From a virus, in IMG/VR virus record IMGVR_UViG_3300020435_000074, positions 1 to 28,786 of that record: a stretch of DNA of 28,786 nucleotides, one strand, 5' to 3'. A model generated the notes under the pieces. It did no database searches. It was not told the DNA's origin and saw only the letters and a program-made list of their open reading frames with translations. How positions within the stretch are numbered: the first letter of the stretch is position 1; each line of letters opens with the position of its first letter. Positions 14,422 to 24,281 of the stretch are shown one piece after another. The position numbers were made by a program, and so were the translations under genes.

Positions 14422-14678
14422 TAATAACTATATGTCCCATCACTACTAGAAGAATTTAAAAGTTGATTAAATAAATCTTCGTGTTGTTCCATAATCTCCT
14501 CATCTACATTTAACATATCATCCATTTGGTCTTGCATTTTTTCAACTTGTCTTTCTAATTTATCAACCTTATCATCTATTACTGCTTGTGTAGTACTTAA
14601 ACTAAATGTCTGTGTCATTGTCCAACCACCCAAAGCTATGAGCAATCCAAGAAGTAACATAACAATTTGGTCTTTCAT
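14421..14678 (-). CDS. Small membrane-anchored or exported coiled-coil protein (85 aa)
   Basis: Residues 5-25 (IVMLLLGLLIALGGWTMTQTF) form one hydrophobic helix after a short start containing Lys, either a membrane anchor or an uncleaved signal. Residues 33-60 form an acidic coiled coil (DDKVDKLERQVEKMQDQMDD), and the tail is NSSSSDGTYSY. The layout, short cytoplasmic end, one membrane helix, periplasmic coiled coil, resembles inner-membrane spanin-like or other lysis/injection accessory proteins. Nothing confirms that, and no partner o-spanin is visible. It overlaps the 1658-aa gene as TAATG and the next 64-aa coiled-coil gene the same way, so the two small proteins may form a pair. Confidence 0.7.
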   Translation of the reverse strand: MKDQIVMLLLGLLIALGGWTMTQTFSLSTTQAVIDDKVDKLERQVEKMQDQMDDMLNVDEEIMEQHEDLFNQLLNSSSSDGTYSY

Positions 14679-17600
14679 TATACTCTCAACGCTATAGCCC
14701 TAAGGTCTTGACACTTAGGAATATAACTTGTACCAGTAGACCTCATTACAATCTTCACTGCAAATATTGTAAATGCTGCTGCTGGTGTAATATCATATAC
14801 TGTTTCATCATATGTAGTCCCATCTGAGTATGCAACTATTCCATTATTACCAGTTGGGGTTGCTTCAACCCATAATTCTTCATCAAAAGTTCCTGCTGTA
14901 TTACCAGTCTTATGATATACATCTACAAATGTTCCATTTGGACGATTAACATCTAAATAAATTTTAATTGTATCTGATGTATCATTTAATTCAATTGTCT
15001 TCGTTATATACTTAGCTAAGTTATCACCACCAGTAGCTGCTGTTTCACCACTTGTTACATTATCAATCCTATTTGAAATAGTTATTGCTGAACACCTCTC
15101 TAAATCAATTACTGGGGATAAGTAATTTGATGTTGAAGTAAATGTACCATTAAGTTGTAGTGTATGTGTTGCACCAGATTTAATTACTTTAGGATATAAT
15201 GGAGTATAATCTTCATTAGCAGTAATAGCTACAGCAGTTGCTGTTATAGTTCCACTAGATTCTAATGAATCTTGTACTGTCCAAGTTTGAGTAGTATCAG
15301 GTAATACAACTTGTTGAATGATTGGATGTAATGTATTCCAAGCTAAATGTTGTGTTGCTTGTACAGCTGTTCCACCACCAATACCAGTAGCATCACCTGT
15401 GCCAGACGATACAAAGGTATAACCATCTCGTGTGATTGCTGTAATTGTATGAGTTGTATTTAAATGTGTAGTAGTATGACCATTAAGTGTTGCTGCAAGT
15501 CCTGCTAAAGTAACTGTATCACCAACTTTCATTCCGTGGTCTCTATGAGCTACAGTAATATTAGTTGAAGCATTAGTAGTTGTAATAGGATTACTTACTA
15601 ATGCACGTGAAGGTAATGCAGCATTTCTTAATACACATGTACGTGAAGTTGAAATATCAAATACTGCTCTATTTATTACAAATCTTAAGTCTTTATTTTG
15701 GTCAGCTGTCCATGTTGAAGCATTTTGTGATTTAAATAATACTCCATTGTATGGTTGTTGTGAAATTCTATTACCATTTTGGTCTTCTTTACCAATCTCA
15801 GCATAATGTACAGTATAATTATTTGAATTAGCTAATACAACAATTGCATATTCAATACCATTTTGTAAGAATACTGGAGATGCAAATGTGAATGATGTAG
15901 CTGTACCATCTGCATTTACAGAACCTGGATTAAGTGTTACATCAGCAAATGGAACAACCTCTTGGGTTGGAAATCCATTAACCATTTTTCTAATTTGTAT
16001 TTGTACTGGTATAGCTGCATCTTTAGCAGTAAAATAAAGGTCAATTGATGTAATAAATGCACTTTGGTCAAGTAATATAGATTGAGCTAATGGGTCTTCC
16101 CAATTAGTTTGTATTTGTCTAGTTTGTAATGTTCGACTATCACCAGTTGAATCTGATACTGCATTTCTTTGAATTACAGGAGTTCGAGTTGAAATAATAA
16201 CATTTTCTCTTGTTTCAATTAAGCCTGCTGCAGTATACATTGCTGTAGATGATGTAGTAGTTACCTCATCATTATTAACAGATGATTGAGTTAACTTAAA
16301 TTCTTTTTCGCCTGTTGGGAAATTAAGTGTAGAGTTATTAGGTACTAAAAATGTACCTGATACTGCACCATTCGCATCAGTCGTTAATGTTGTTGCTGTG
16401 GCTGGGTGAGAAGTAACAGTATTAATACCAACTAATGGGTCATAACTTGAAGCATTTGTAGAGACATAATCTGCTACAGAAGTACCATCAAAGAATGCAT
16501 AAACTTGAGTTGCTGGTTTCATACGAGTTGCAGAGAATGCTACAAGTCTTGTTCTCATAAATGGAACAAAGTTAACTTCTACTATTCTATCACCAGTACT
16601 AAATCGTGATGTTTGAACTTCAATAGTTTGTTGAACACCTGTTCTTGTGCGTGTACCAGTTTGAATTAACGCTTGTGTATTGCCACCTACACCTTGCCAT
16701 GAACTTGAACCACTCCAGTTAGTTGACCATTCACCCCATACAGTACCTACTTGAGGTTGAAGCGCTGCTACCATAGCATCAAATTCACCATCATTATTAA
16801 TAACAACTTCTGGTCTCCTATCAATATCACGCCATTCATCAGTAGTAGGTGTAAGTGCTAATGAACCAGTCCAATTAAATACATCATAAGGGTTAACATT
16901 AATTTGACCAGAATATTGTGTCTGAGATATAATCGCTGCTGAAGTATATGGTAATGTTACTAAGTCACCGGTTTTTGTAGTTGTAGATGAGTCATGATAT
17001 GCAAATGCAGCATTACCTTGAGCAAATGGAGGTCTTAATACACGTTTAGCTATATCAACAGAAGCTTTATATTCTGGTGAAGCAGAATTTGACATTCTTG
17101 TATTTGAGAATGCATCTACTAAATAACCAGATTTCCATCTTGGATTATTAGACCCATCTAAAATTTGTTTATTTTGTGCTTCAGCTTCTAAGAATGAAAG
17201 CACACTATAGTATTCTATTTGACTTATTCGTTTATCAATAACACCAATATCACGCATAGTATATCTACGATTATCTATATAGTCAACATCAACTTCAGCT
17301 GTAGTTAATGTATATGCAGGAATAGTTAATGTATATAAATGCATTGCATCTTTAGGAATACCAGTTGCTTCTGGATAAGTTGCTGGAACACCTGGCGCAA
17401 CACCAAATACACCTTTAGAATCTAAATAAACTTTATCTATTCTTGGTAAGTAATATTGAATATCAGTTGAAAATTGTGAATACCTTGTAGGAGCAAATGA
17501 GGTAGAGTTACCACTACCTGTAAAGTTACCGCCAGCATCACCAACACGTGGTCTAAAATCAACTGCACTTCTTAATTCTATATCACCAATTTTAGGAATG

Positions 17601-19654
17601 GCATCATAATCGATTTGACCAGTATATGAGTCAACCGAGAAAAAGTCACCTGTTGAATGTGAGAAGTATTTATATGTAACTGTAAGTGCTACAGCTGCTG
17701 CATAATTAGATGTAGTTTTTAATTTAATTCTACCAACATTATAATAATCATCTCTTTGTCCATTGTCTAAGTCAAAGTGTTCGGTAACGTCAACAGATCC
17801 TGAAGTTTCAACAACTGTTACTAATTCATGTACATCTGCATGACCAAGTGCTTGACCAGTACCTGTAAAGTCTGTAGCAGCATTAAACGCTACTGCTGTA
17901 TTACCACTTAATGTTTTAGTCTTATGTGTTAAAGTTCTAACCATTGGAGCAATTAATCGACATGTATCACCAGAAGCAGATCCTGGTAGATTAGCTATAA
18001 CAACACTTGGAGGTGTTGCATTATTATCAATAGTAATATCACCTACTAATACTTCTTCACCGCCGACTGTTGAGTCAGTATCATTAATCAAAATCCAGTT
18101 TGTATTAGCTGCTTTAGAACCAAATTGTTCGCCAGAAGCTGCAGCAGTAAATGTTACTGCGCCACCACCCGATACTGCAGCTGCAGTAAGTAAGCGATTA
18201 GTATTATAACTAAAATCATATGCTACAGGATTGTTTTCATCTACTTCACCATTAAGTGTTTTAATTCTTTTATATGGTAATTCATATATTAAAGAGTCTG
18301 GGCCGATGTTAAAAACATTTACACTATTTGTTTGTGCGATTTGAGCAGAAAATGCAGTACCAGCTGCTGTACCTTCTTTATCATCTAGTTGAGTTGCATC
18401 TGTCATTGTACCAGTGAAATCAAATATATGTATTCTAAATCTTGAAGCAGTTGATGCACCATTACCACTTACACGTTCGATTGAACGAGCTCGACAAGTA
18501 CCAATTTCTGTTCCACCTGTATTCTCAATTGATATTTTACCGTATGTAGTAATATCAGGTGTACCAACCATATTATCAACTTCAATATAGTTATTGTGTA
18601 TTACCTCTGTAAGTTTATCTGAAACTACTTCTGAAGTTCTTGCTTTATCAAAGTGTACATTAGTTGTTATTAATGTTTCAATTTCATAACCTCTTACATA
18701 AGCTTTCGAAGGCTCAACACCAAGAGTTAATTTTGTAGAATCAGATGCATGTGCTTTAACAAGTGCTTTAAATGGATTTACATAATAATTACCAGACTCA
18801 TCAAATGTTCTACGAGCTAATTCATCAGCAAGGTGATTATAATCTGTTGTTCGTGCATTTTTTGTTATAACACCAGCTTCTAATCGAGCTATAAGAACAA
18901 AGTTACCACTATTTGCATTAACTGCTTGAGTACTTAGTGCTGCTGTAACAGAATAACGATGTGCACCAGGAGCAGATTCATTAGGAGTACCTGTAGCATT
19001 ATCATTTAATGATGTATCAGTACCTGAACTAATAAGAGCTTCGGTAACGAGTAGACCAATATCAAATGATACATTTGATGTATATTTAGCTAATACAATT
19101 GTATTAGCCTTAGCTGTAACAAAGTGCTTCTTAATATAATAGATACCATCTTCAATAGATACTATTGAACCAAAGCCTGTAGGTGTATCGGCCGCAGCAG
19201 ATACTGTAGCGGTCTTACTTCCTGTGGCTGTTAATGAAGCTTCAGCAGCAAATACACCACCGGATATATATTGTACCCATAGTGTAATTGGGTCTGAGCC
19301 AGAAGCTAAAGCTGCATGGATAACTTTAGCAACGTTTGTTCCATCACTATATTCAGTACCAACTATATCAACAACGGCAGCTGTATTACATGCAGATAAT
19401 TTAACAAAATCAATTTTATTATGGAGGTGAACTGCACCAGGGACAACAACTGAACCATCTTTAAATAAGTGATCACCTGTAGCTGATATTTGATGTTGCA
19501 GTGATGTTTGTAGTTGTGTTAACTCTCTTGCTTGTACTGCTTTACCAGGTCGGAACAATATTCTTTGATATTGTTCTTTAGGACTTAAAGTGTTGCCCGA
19601 AGCTACATCTTCAAAATCGTCCCAATATGGTTCTACGTTAAATGCTATTGCCAT
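14678..19654 (-). CDS. Giant DUF4815-like virion structural protein (1658 aa)
   Basis: The N-terminus is diagnostic: NVEPYWDDFE, LSPKEQYQRILFRPGKAVQA and RELTQLQTSLQHQI within the first 75 residues match the DUF4815 type of virion protein found in marine T4-like phages. Near residues 740-820 is the conserved block YYLPRIDKVYLDSKG ... DNRRYTMRDIGVIDKRI. About 1180-1310 is a beta-rich domain (WEDPLAQSILLD ... GIEYAIVVLANSN). About 1360-1420 is a small insert with HGMKVGDTVTLAG. The C-terminus ends PKCQDLRAIALRV. It sits just after gp8, where T4 has gp9-gp12, so it may replace those peripheral baseplate and fibre-attachment proteins. One frame, no interruption. The structural role is fairly certain; the exact place in the virion is inferred. 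Confidence 0.8.
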   Translation of the reverse strand: MAIAFNVEPYWDDFEDVASGNTLSPKEQYQRILFRPGKAVQARELTQLQTSLQHQISATGDHLFKDGSVVVPGAVHLHNKIDFVKLSACNTAAVVDIVGTEYSDGTNVAKVIHAALASGSDPITLWVQYISGGVFAAEASLTATGSKTATVSAAADTPTGFGSIVSIEDGIYYIKKHFVTAKANTIVLAKYTSNVSFDIGLLVTEALISSGTDTSLNDNATGTPNESAPGAHRYSVTAALSTQAVNANSGNFVLIARLEAGVITKNARTTDYNHLADELARRTFDESGNYYVNPFKALVKAHASDSTKLTLGVEPSKAYVRGYEIETLITTNVHFDKARTSEVVSDKLTEVIHNNYIEVDNMVGTPDITTYGKISIENTGGTEIGTCRARSIERVSGNGASTASRFRIHIFDFTGTMTDATQLDDKEGTAAGTAFSAQIAQTNSVNVFNIGPDSLIYELPYKRIKTLNGEVDENNPVAYDFSYNTNRLLTAAAVSGGGAVTFTAAASGEQFGSKAANTNWILINDTDSTVGGEEVLVGDITIDNNATPPSVVIANLPGSASGDTCRLIAPMVRTLTHKTKTLSGNTAVAFNAATDFTGTGQALGHADVHELVTVVETSGSVDVTEHFDLDNGQRDDYYNVGRIKLKTTSNYAAAVALTVTYKYFSHSTGDFFSVDSYTGQIDYDAIPKIGDIELRSAVDFRPRVGDAGGNFTGSGNSTSFAPTRYSQFSTDIQYYLPRIDKVYLDSKGVFGVAPGVPATYPEATGIPKDAMHLYTLTIPAYTLTTAEVDVDYIDNRRYTMRDIGVIDKRISQIEYYSVLSFLEAEAQNKQILDGSNNPRWKSGYLVDAFSNTRMSNSASPEYKASVDIAKRVLRPPFAQGNAAFAYHDSSTTTKTGDLVTLPYTSAAIISQTQYSGQINVNPYDVFNWTGSLALTPTTDEWRDIDRRPEVVINNDGEFDAMVAALQPQVGTVWGEWSTNWSGSSSWQGVGGNTQALIQTGTRTRTGVQQTIEVQTSRFSTGDRIVEVNFVPFMRTRLVAFSATRMKPATQVYAFFDGTSVADYVSTNASSYDPLVGINTVTSHPATATTLTTDANGAVSGTFLVPNNSTLNFPTGEKEFKLTQSSVNNDEVTTTSSTAMYTAAGLIETRENVIISTRTPVIQRNAVSDSTGDSRTLQTRQIQTNWEDPLAQSILLDQSAFITSIDLYFTAKDAAIPVQIQIRKMVNGFPTQEVVPFADVTLNPGSVNADGTATSFTFASPVFLQNGIEYAIVVLANSNNYTVHYAEIGKEDQNGNRISQQPYNGVLFKSQNASTWTADQNKDLRFVINRAVFDISTSRTCVLRNAALPSRALVSNPITTTNASTNITVAHRDHGMKVGDTVTLAGLAATLNGHTTTHLNTTHTITAITRDGYTFVSSGTGDATGIGGGTAVQATQHLAWNTLHPIIQQVVLPDTTQTWTVQDSLESSGTITATAVAITANEDYTPLYPKVIKSGATHTLQLNGTFTSTSNYLSPVIDLERCSAITISNRIDNVTSGETAATGGDNLAKYITKTIELNDTSDTIKIYLDVNRPNGTFVDVYHKTGNTAGTFDEELWVEATPTGNNGIVAYSDGTTYDETVYDITPAAAFTIFAVKIVMRSTGTSYIPKCQDLRAIALRV
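17667..17674 (-). promoter_or_regulatory. Late promoter-like TATAAATA inside the 1658-aa gene
   Basis: An exact core, but deep inside a coding region and 3 kb from the next start. It reads as ordinary Tyr-Lys-Tyr codons, so chance is the likely explanation. Confidence 0.12.
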
Positions 19655-19666
19655 GTTTCTTTCCTA

Positions 19667-21196
19667 TTAAAATGCGATTACTAATCTTACTGTCTCTACT
19701 TGACCTGAACCTCTGGTTGTTGCTGTTCTATTCTCTATAAACATTACATCACCTGAATGATGATTAATTAGAGGTACTCCTACTGCTGTAATATCATCAC
19801 CTGCAGAAGATGCACCCTCTGCGCGAGTGAAATGCGATGTAGTAAATGTACCAAAACCTGTAGATTCATTTTGTATATAATGTAATACACCATTAGCGTT
19901 ATTATATTCTACAACTATACCTTTAGCACCAACTGTACCACCTGTATGACCTTCAAATGCAAAATCAGCCACGTATGTACCAGATAATGAAGCAGGAATT
20001 GTTAAACTCTTACATGTATTATATGTATTAGCTTCTGCAACTTGAGCAATAGTACCTGTAGTTGAACCAGTTAATGTTGTAACAAGAGCTTTATATATTT
20101 CTCCAACAACTGGGTCACCACTTGTTGACCCTGCAGTTTCCCAAAGTGTATCAGTAGTAGTACCTATTGTTAAAATCTTATAAAAGTTACCAACTACCAT
20201 TGAGTCAGTAGCTGTTACTGTTGTGGGTCCCTCATTGGCTTGTTCAATTGGATTTTTAATAAGTGCCAATTGTCTAAAGTCATTTGAATCTGGAATACTA
20301 CCCGACTCATCACCTGTAAATGTAGTATTAATTGTTATGTAATGTGAACGTAAATCATTAGTTGCGTCTGCACCAAATCCACCTGGAGGACCAATCACTG
20401 GTCTTATTGCACCATTTGAACCTCCACCGCCGGTTACTGAAACCGTAGCGTGGGTATATCCTGTGCCAACGTTAGTCATTGTAATACCTGTAATAGCTCC
20501 ACCTGCTACCGTGGCCGTAGCCGTAGCTGATGCGCCATCACCTGTAATAGCTAATGTTGGAGCTGATGAATATCCAGTTCCTGCTGTTGTAATCTTCATA
20601 TTATATATTGCACCATCAACTGCGTTAGTCTGTACACTATATTGATTAACCAATGCTGTGTCAGAACCTCCTGGAGGTGTAACTTTAATATGTCTTGTTG
20701 GTATGAATGATGATGTTAAGAACTTTGTTACATCAGATGTTGGGACTGTAAACATATATTTCCATATGTAACCATCTGTGCCTGAATGATTGATAACACC
20801 AGATGTTTGAACACCTGTTGTATCTGGGTTTGTTGTACTTGTTCCTGACCCTGCCTTTAAGCACATATATACATTGTTATTATCTGAAATAACAAAATAT
20901 ACTTTGCTTTCTATGTTAGTGTCTTGGTCATCGTATTCTGCATAAGTTGTACCAGAAACCCAAAGGTTTCTTGGTGAACAATGAATAATGTCTGTACTAG
21001 CAATCTTCTTCATGGCAAACATGTTTTCCCATAAAGTATTATTAGCGTAATCATTTTCATATGGGGTATCTGGAACCGTATCATCAGTCCACGCATTAGG
21101 CCGTCCCAAGGCCATGTAGAATTGATTGTCACCAAGACTAGCCAAGAATTTATTAGTTGTATCTAATCTAAATTTGCTAGTTATTATTGCTGCCAT
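19667..21196 (-). CDS. 8: Baseplate wedge protein gp8 (509 aa, with insertions)
   Basis: Homologue of T4 gp8, the baseplate wedge protein. Matching blocks: ITSKFRLDTTNKFLASLG and YMALGRPNAW (residues 5-36), DGYIWKYMFTVP (141-152), DFRQLALIKNPIE (306-318), and the C-terminus LINHHSGDVMFIENR ... VETVRLVIAF (476-509). T4 gp8 is 334 aa; this one is longer because of two insertions. Residues about 196-266 hold a pair of GTGY-type repeats (TTAGTGYSSAPTLAITGDG, TNVGTGYTHATVSVTGGGG). Residues about 326-386 hold a separate beta module (GNFYKILTIGTTTDTLWETA). A late promoter core at 21273-21280 gives a leader of about 70 nt. It acts in the wedge assembled with gp6, gp25 and gp53. Confidence 0.88.
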   Translation of the reverse strand: MAAIITSKFRLDTTNKFLASLGDNQFYMALGRPNAWTDDTVPDTPYENDYANNTLWENMFAMKKIASTDIIHCSPRNLWVSGTTYAEYDDQDTNIESKVYFVISDNNNVYMCLKAGSGTSTTNPDTTGVQTSGVINHSGTDGYIWKYMFTVPTSDVTKFLTSSFIPTRHIKVTPPGGSDTALVNQYSVQTNAVDGAIYNMKITTAGTGYSSAPTLAITGDGASATATATVAGGAITGITMTNVGTGYTHATVSVTGGGGSNGAIRPVIGPPGGFGADATNDLRSHYITINTTFTGDESGSIPDSNDFRQLALIKNPIEQANEGPTTVTATDSMVVGNFYKILTIGTTTDTLWETAGSTSGDPVVGEIYKALVTTLTGSTTGTIAQVAEANTYNTCKSLTIPASLSGTYVADFAFEGHTGGTVGAKGIVVEYNNANGVLHYIQNESTGFGTFTTSHFTRAEGASSAGDDITAVGVPLINHHSGDVMFIENRTATTRGSGQVETVRLVIAF

Positions 21197-21216
21197 TTTA
21201 TTTCCTCTGTTTTATT

Positions 21217-22392
21217 TTATGAAATCACGAGTGAGTTATTTCCACCCAATCCGAATTGTGTACTTATATTGTTATTTATACTATCTTGAACTGTCCAGTG
21301 AGCAAAATCTGAGTTTGGACCTAAATATCTGAACTTCATGTTTTCCCAATGGTTTTGCATACCTATTTTCTTAAATTCTGAACTTCCGTTAGCGAAATGA
21401 GTATACGATTTCTCTAATATATGACTATTAAAACTTACTGGACCAATTTGTTCTGCCGATAAGTTAAGAGTAATTTTACCAGCTGTTGGTAACCAACCAT
21501 ATTGAGCTTGGTTATTTGCTGATGTTAATAAAGCTATAAATATTGATATCTCACCAAAAAATATAAATCCAGCTGGGTGAATTAATCTTGTAAATGGATT
21601 CTTCCAATCTGCTATGTTTTTACCAGTACGTAGTACGTATGAAAACTTTTGATAGTAATAAGAGTCTTGTAAATATTTTTTATCTGATAAGAAACCATTC
21701 GCACTAGTAAACAAACCTTTAGGATATGTTTTAACCACATCACCGTTTGACAATGCTGAAGTAAATGTTAATCTATATTTAGTTGTATTTGACTCTGAAT
21801 ATACATCTTCTGTATAGTCAGTACCTGAAGTTTTATATACGTCATTAACAAATACTATATCATCATCAAAAAATGCAGCATTACCTGCATCATTATTTCC
21901 ACTAACAACTGTTGGTGTTCCACTAATTGTAAACACATTCCAAGCTGTATAACTAGCTTGGTTGGCTATAATATCAGTTGCTTGGTCTGTCCAATCTCCA
22001 TCTGATGGTTCAAATAAATCTACAAATGGAAAATATGTCTCTACATCATCATCATATATCATTCTAAAAAATGATGTTATAGATTCTGGTGTACCTCTAC
22101 TTCTATAGAACTCAATAAGTCTTTTATAAAACATTCTTGGTTCTGTAGCAAAGTCTCTTGGTACTGCTATACCAATTTCATTTTGTAGTTCTGTAAGAAG
22201 ATTTTCTTCTACAAAGTTAATATCTCTTTGGATGTCTAATGAATTAAGATAAAATCCAGATTTATTAGTACGTTCTAAATAAAGAGCGTATACTTTAATA
22301 AATTCAACAAGGTCAGGATATGTACTTTCTACATGATCAGGTACCAAATCATTAATATATGATGATATATTATATTTGCCTAAACCAGACAT
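21217..22392 (-). CDS. Baseplate wedge-type protein, possibly gp7-like (391 aa)
   Basis: Lies between gp6 and gp8, where T4 has the wedge protein gp7. Residues 10-120 are the conserved part: YINDLVPDHVESTYPDLVEF, IKVYALYLER, DIQRDINFVEENLLTELQNE, FYKRLIEFYRSRGTPESITS and FFRMIYDDDVETYFPF. This helical pattern is shared with wedge and tail proteins of other contractile phages (P2 gpI/gp7-core type). The second half is beta-rich with GFLSDKKYLQDSYYYQKFSYVL and WKNPFTRLIHPAGFIFFGEI. At 391 aa it is far shorter than T4 gp7 (about 1030 aa), so if it is the gp7 counterpart it keeps only the core. It overlaps gp6 as TAATG. The baseplate role is well supported; the gp7 identity is inferred from position. 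Confidence 0.7.
   Translation of the reverse strand: MSGLGKYNISSYINDLVPDHVESTYPDLVEFIKVYALYLERTNKSGFYLNSLDIQRDINFVEENLLTELQNEIGIAVPRDFATEPRMFYKRLIEFYRSRGTPESITSFFRMIYDDDVETYFPFVDLFEPSDGDWTDQATDIIANQASYTAWNVFTISGTPTVVSGNNDAGNAAFFDDDIVFVNDVYKTSGTDYTEDVYSESNTTKYRLTFTSALSNGDVVKTYPKGLFTSANGFLSDKKYLQDSYYYQKFSYVLRTGKNIADWKNPFTRLIHPAGFIFFGEISIFIALLTSANNQAQYGWLPTAGKITLNLSAEQIGPVSFNSHILEKSYTHFANGSSEFKKIGMQNHWENMKFRYLGPNSDFAHWTVQDSINNNISTQFGLGGNNSLVIS
21273..21280 (-). promoter_or_regulatory. T4-type late promoter core TATAAATA before gp8
   Basis: Exact core near the 3' end of the 391-aa gene. The predicted start near 21267 gives a leader of about 71 nt to the gp8 ATG at 21196. Confidence 0.55.
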
Positions 22393-24281
22393 TAGCAGCT
22401 AGCTTCCGTTTCATAGTCAATACCAGCTGTGGTACCACCAGTAGCCATAGTATCAATTGACCCTGTAATAGCTGCACCTGATGTATTAATAGTTAATATT
22501 GTATTTCTCATAGGTGCTATATCAAATGATGATGGTTTAACTGTAACGTCAATAGTAGTTGACCCTGTAGGTAATGCTGTTGGATTAAAACTAGTTAATG
22601 TAATTGTACCAGTACTATGATTAATAGTACCAGCATTTGTACTTAATATTAAACCTCCTGTATCAATAATTCGAATAATTCTAGTTTCGGTTGACGTATC
22701 ATAGTAGTCTTTAAGTTTAGCATCAACACCAGCGTAAGTAAATACAGATGATGTTACATAAGAACCAAGAGATGATGTAGTAGCATCTAAAGCTCTTATT
22801 TCTTGATTAAATTTGAGTGAATATGCTTTTGCTGTACCAAGTGTTGGTGTAATCTTTTTAGTTAACTTAACACGAGTTACATTAGATAAGATAGCTACAT
22901 TAGTTGCATCTACTTTTTGAACAACATTTGATACTCTAAATACTCCACCAAAACTTTTTAATTCATCTGTATTATATCCGATAAGTGTACTCCTTATTGC
23001 ATTTGCAAGACCCGATGCAGTAACTGTAGCAAGATTAGGATTATATTTAAATAAAACTTCTAAATCTATGTAGATATATTCTGGGTCAATAAGAACTGGT
23101 GTGATGGATACAACGTTTTTTGGTTTAAGAATATTTTGTTTTATTGTTGCTTTTTGAGTATCTGTTAATGTAGCAGAAGATAATGGTTTAATACTTATAT
23201 AAACTTTACCATAATCTGGTACATCATGGTCTTCACCACCCCACACTTGAACAGATTCAACATCGGCAAATTCGTTTTGAATAATAGCTTTATAATCATC
23301 TGGTGTTACAGCTCTATTTTGAGATACATGAGCAAGAGGAGCATTAAATTTAATTGATTCTTTACTTTCTCTTGCAGCACCACCAGTAGCTTTAGTCACA
23401 AGTGTGATAGTCTCATCAGTATTACCGTTAAGTGAACCACTCATTGTAAATACTGTAGCGCCATTAACGTCAGCGGTAGAAGGTAAATGAGAATATTCAA
23501 TTTTAATAGTATTTCCATTTCCAGGTCTCTTACCAATAATGTTATCACCAAACTTAACTTCATAGTAACTATCTCTTCCTTCCTCTAAAAAGAATACTTC
23601 ACTCGTACCGTCTAAGTTTACTACATTACTATTTAAAGTATAAACCTTAGATGCACTTGTAGCAGAAGAATCTACCACAGTTACTTTAATTGATGATGTG
23701 TTTACATTAACAGAAGGAATTAAATATTGTTCATATGCATTATTTTGATACATATATGATATTGATGTTAATAAACCCTGTTCAATTCCAATATTCTCAA
23801 ATAACCAACCATTAGTTGAATCAAAATTTATTGTAGATGTTTTTGAAGCAAACATTGGATATGAAACCCCATCAATAACAGTTTGGAATGTAGTACCTCT
23901 TGGCATACTCAAAGGAAGTGGATCGTTATTTGAATCATGATTCCATAAAGGTGTAGCACTTTCATTATAATTCATTTTAACATTTACAAATGCTTGTGAA
24001 GGAGCAATAGACCTTGGAGTATAACCTAATAGTTTCGCATGAGATACAACAGAAGTTCGTAACTGCGCAGTATCTAAGAAAGTTTCATTAAGAGCAAAGT
24101 TTGCATTCATTGAATTGATATGAGTTACATATGCTAGTACATCAATCATGGTTGCCATTGCAGAACCATCATAATTATAATCATTAAAGGTAGTATCTGT
24201 TGCTTTCATATAAGCAACTAGATTTGATTTTATTTGGTCAAAGTCTAATTCACTTGATGTAATTCTACGTTCTATTGCCAT
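22392..24281 (-). CDS. 6: Baseplate wedge protein gp6 (629 aa)
   Basis: T4 gp6 homologue, close in size to T4 gp6 (660 aa). The N-terminus is typical: LDFDQIKSNLVAYMK, NYDGSAMATMIDVLAYVTH and NANFALNETFLDTAQLRTS, then LGYTPRSIAPS. The central part has the baseplate J-like core: AVTPDDYKAIIQNEF, VQVWGGEDHDVPDYGKVYIS and IKPLSSATLTDTQ, followed by NVVSITPVLIDPEYIYIDL. gp6 dimers form the inner iris of the contractile baseplate and connect wedges to the hub. The gene overlaps gp25 upstream and the 391-aa gene downstream as TAATG. No unusual features apart from a beta-rich C-terminal region. Confidence 0.93.
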   Translation of the reverse strand: MAIERRITSSELDFDQIKSNLVAYMKATDTTFNDYNYDGSAMATMIDVLAYVTHINSMNANFALNETFLDTAQLRTSVVSHAKLLGYTPRSIAPSQAFVNVKMNYNESATPLWNHDSNNDPLPLSMPRGTTFQTVIDGVSYPMFASKTSTINFDSTNGWLFENIGIEQGLLTSISYMYQNNAYEQYLIPSVNVNTSSIKVTVVDSSATSASKVYTLNSNVVNLDGTSEVFFLEEGRDSYYEVKFGDNIIGKRPGNGNTIKIEYSHLPSTADVNGATVFTMSGSLNGNTDETITLVTKATGGAARESKESIKFNAPLAHVSQNRAVTPDDYKAIIQNEFADVESVQVWGGEDHDVPDYGKVYISIKPLSSATLTDTQKATIKQNILKPKNVVSITPVLIDPEYIYIDLEVLFKYNPNLATVTASGLANAIRSTLIGYNTDELKSFGGVFRVSNVVQKVDATNVAILSNVTRVKLTKKITPTLGTAKAYSLKFNQEIRALDATTSSLGSYVTSSVFTYAGVDAKLKDYYDTSTETRIIRIIDTGGLILSTNAGTINHSTGTITLTSFNPTALPTGSTTIDVTVKPSSFDIAPMRNTILTINTSGAAITGSIDTMATGGTTAGIDYETEASC

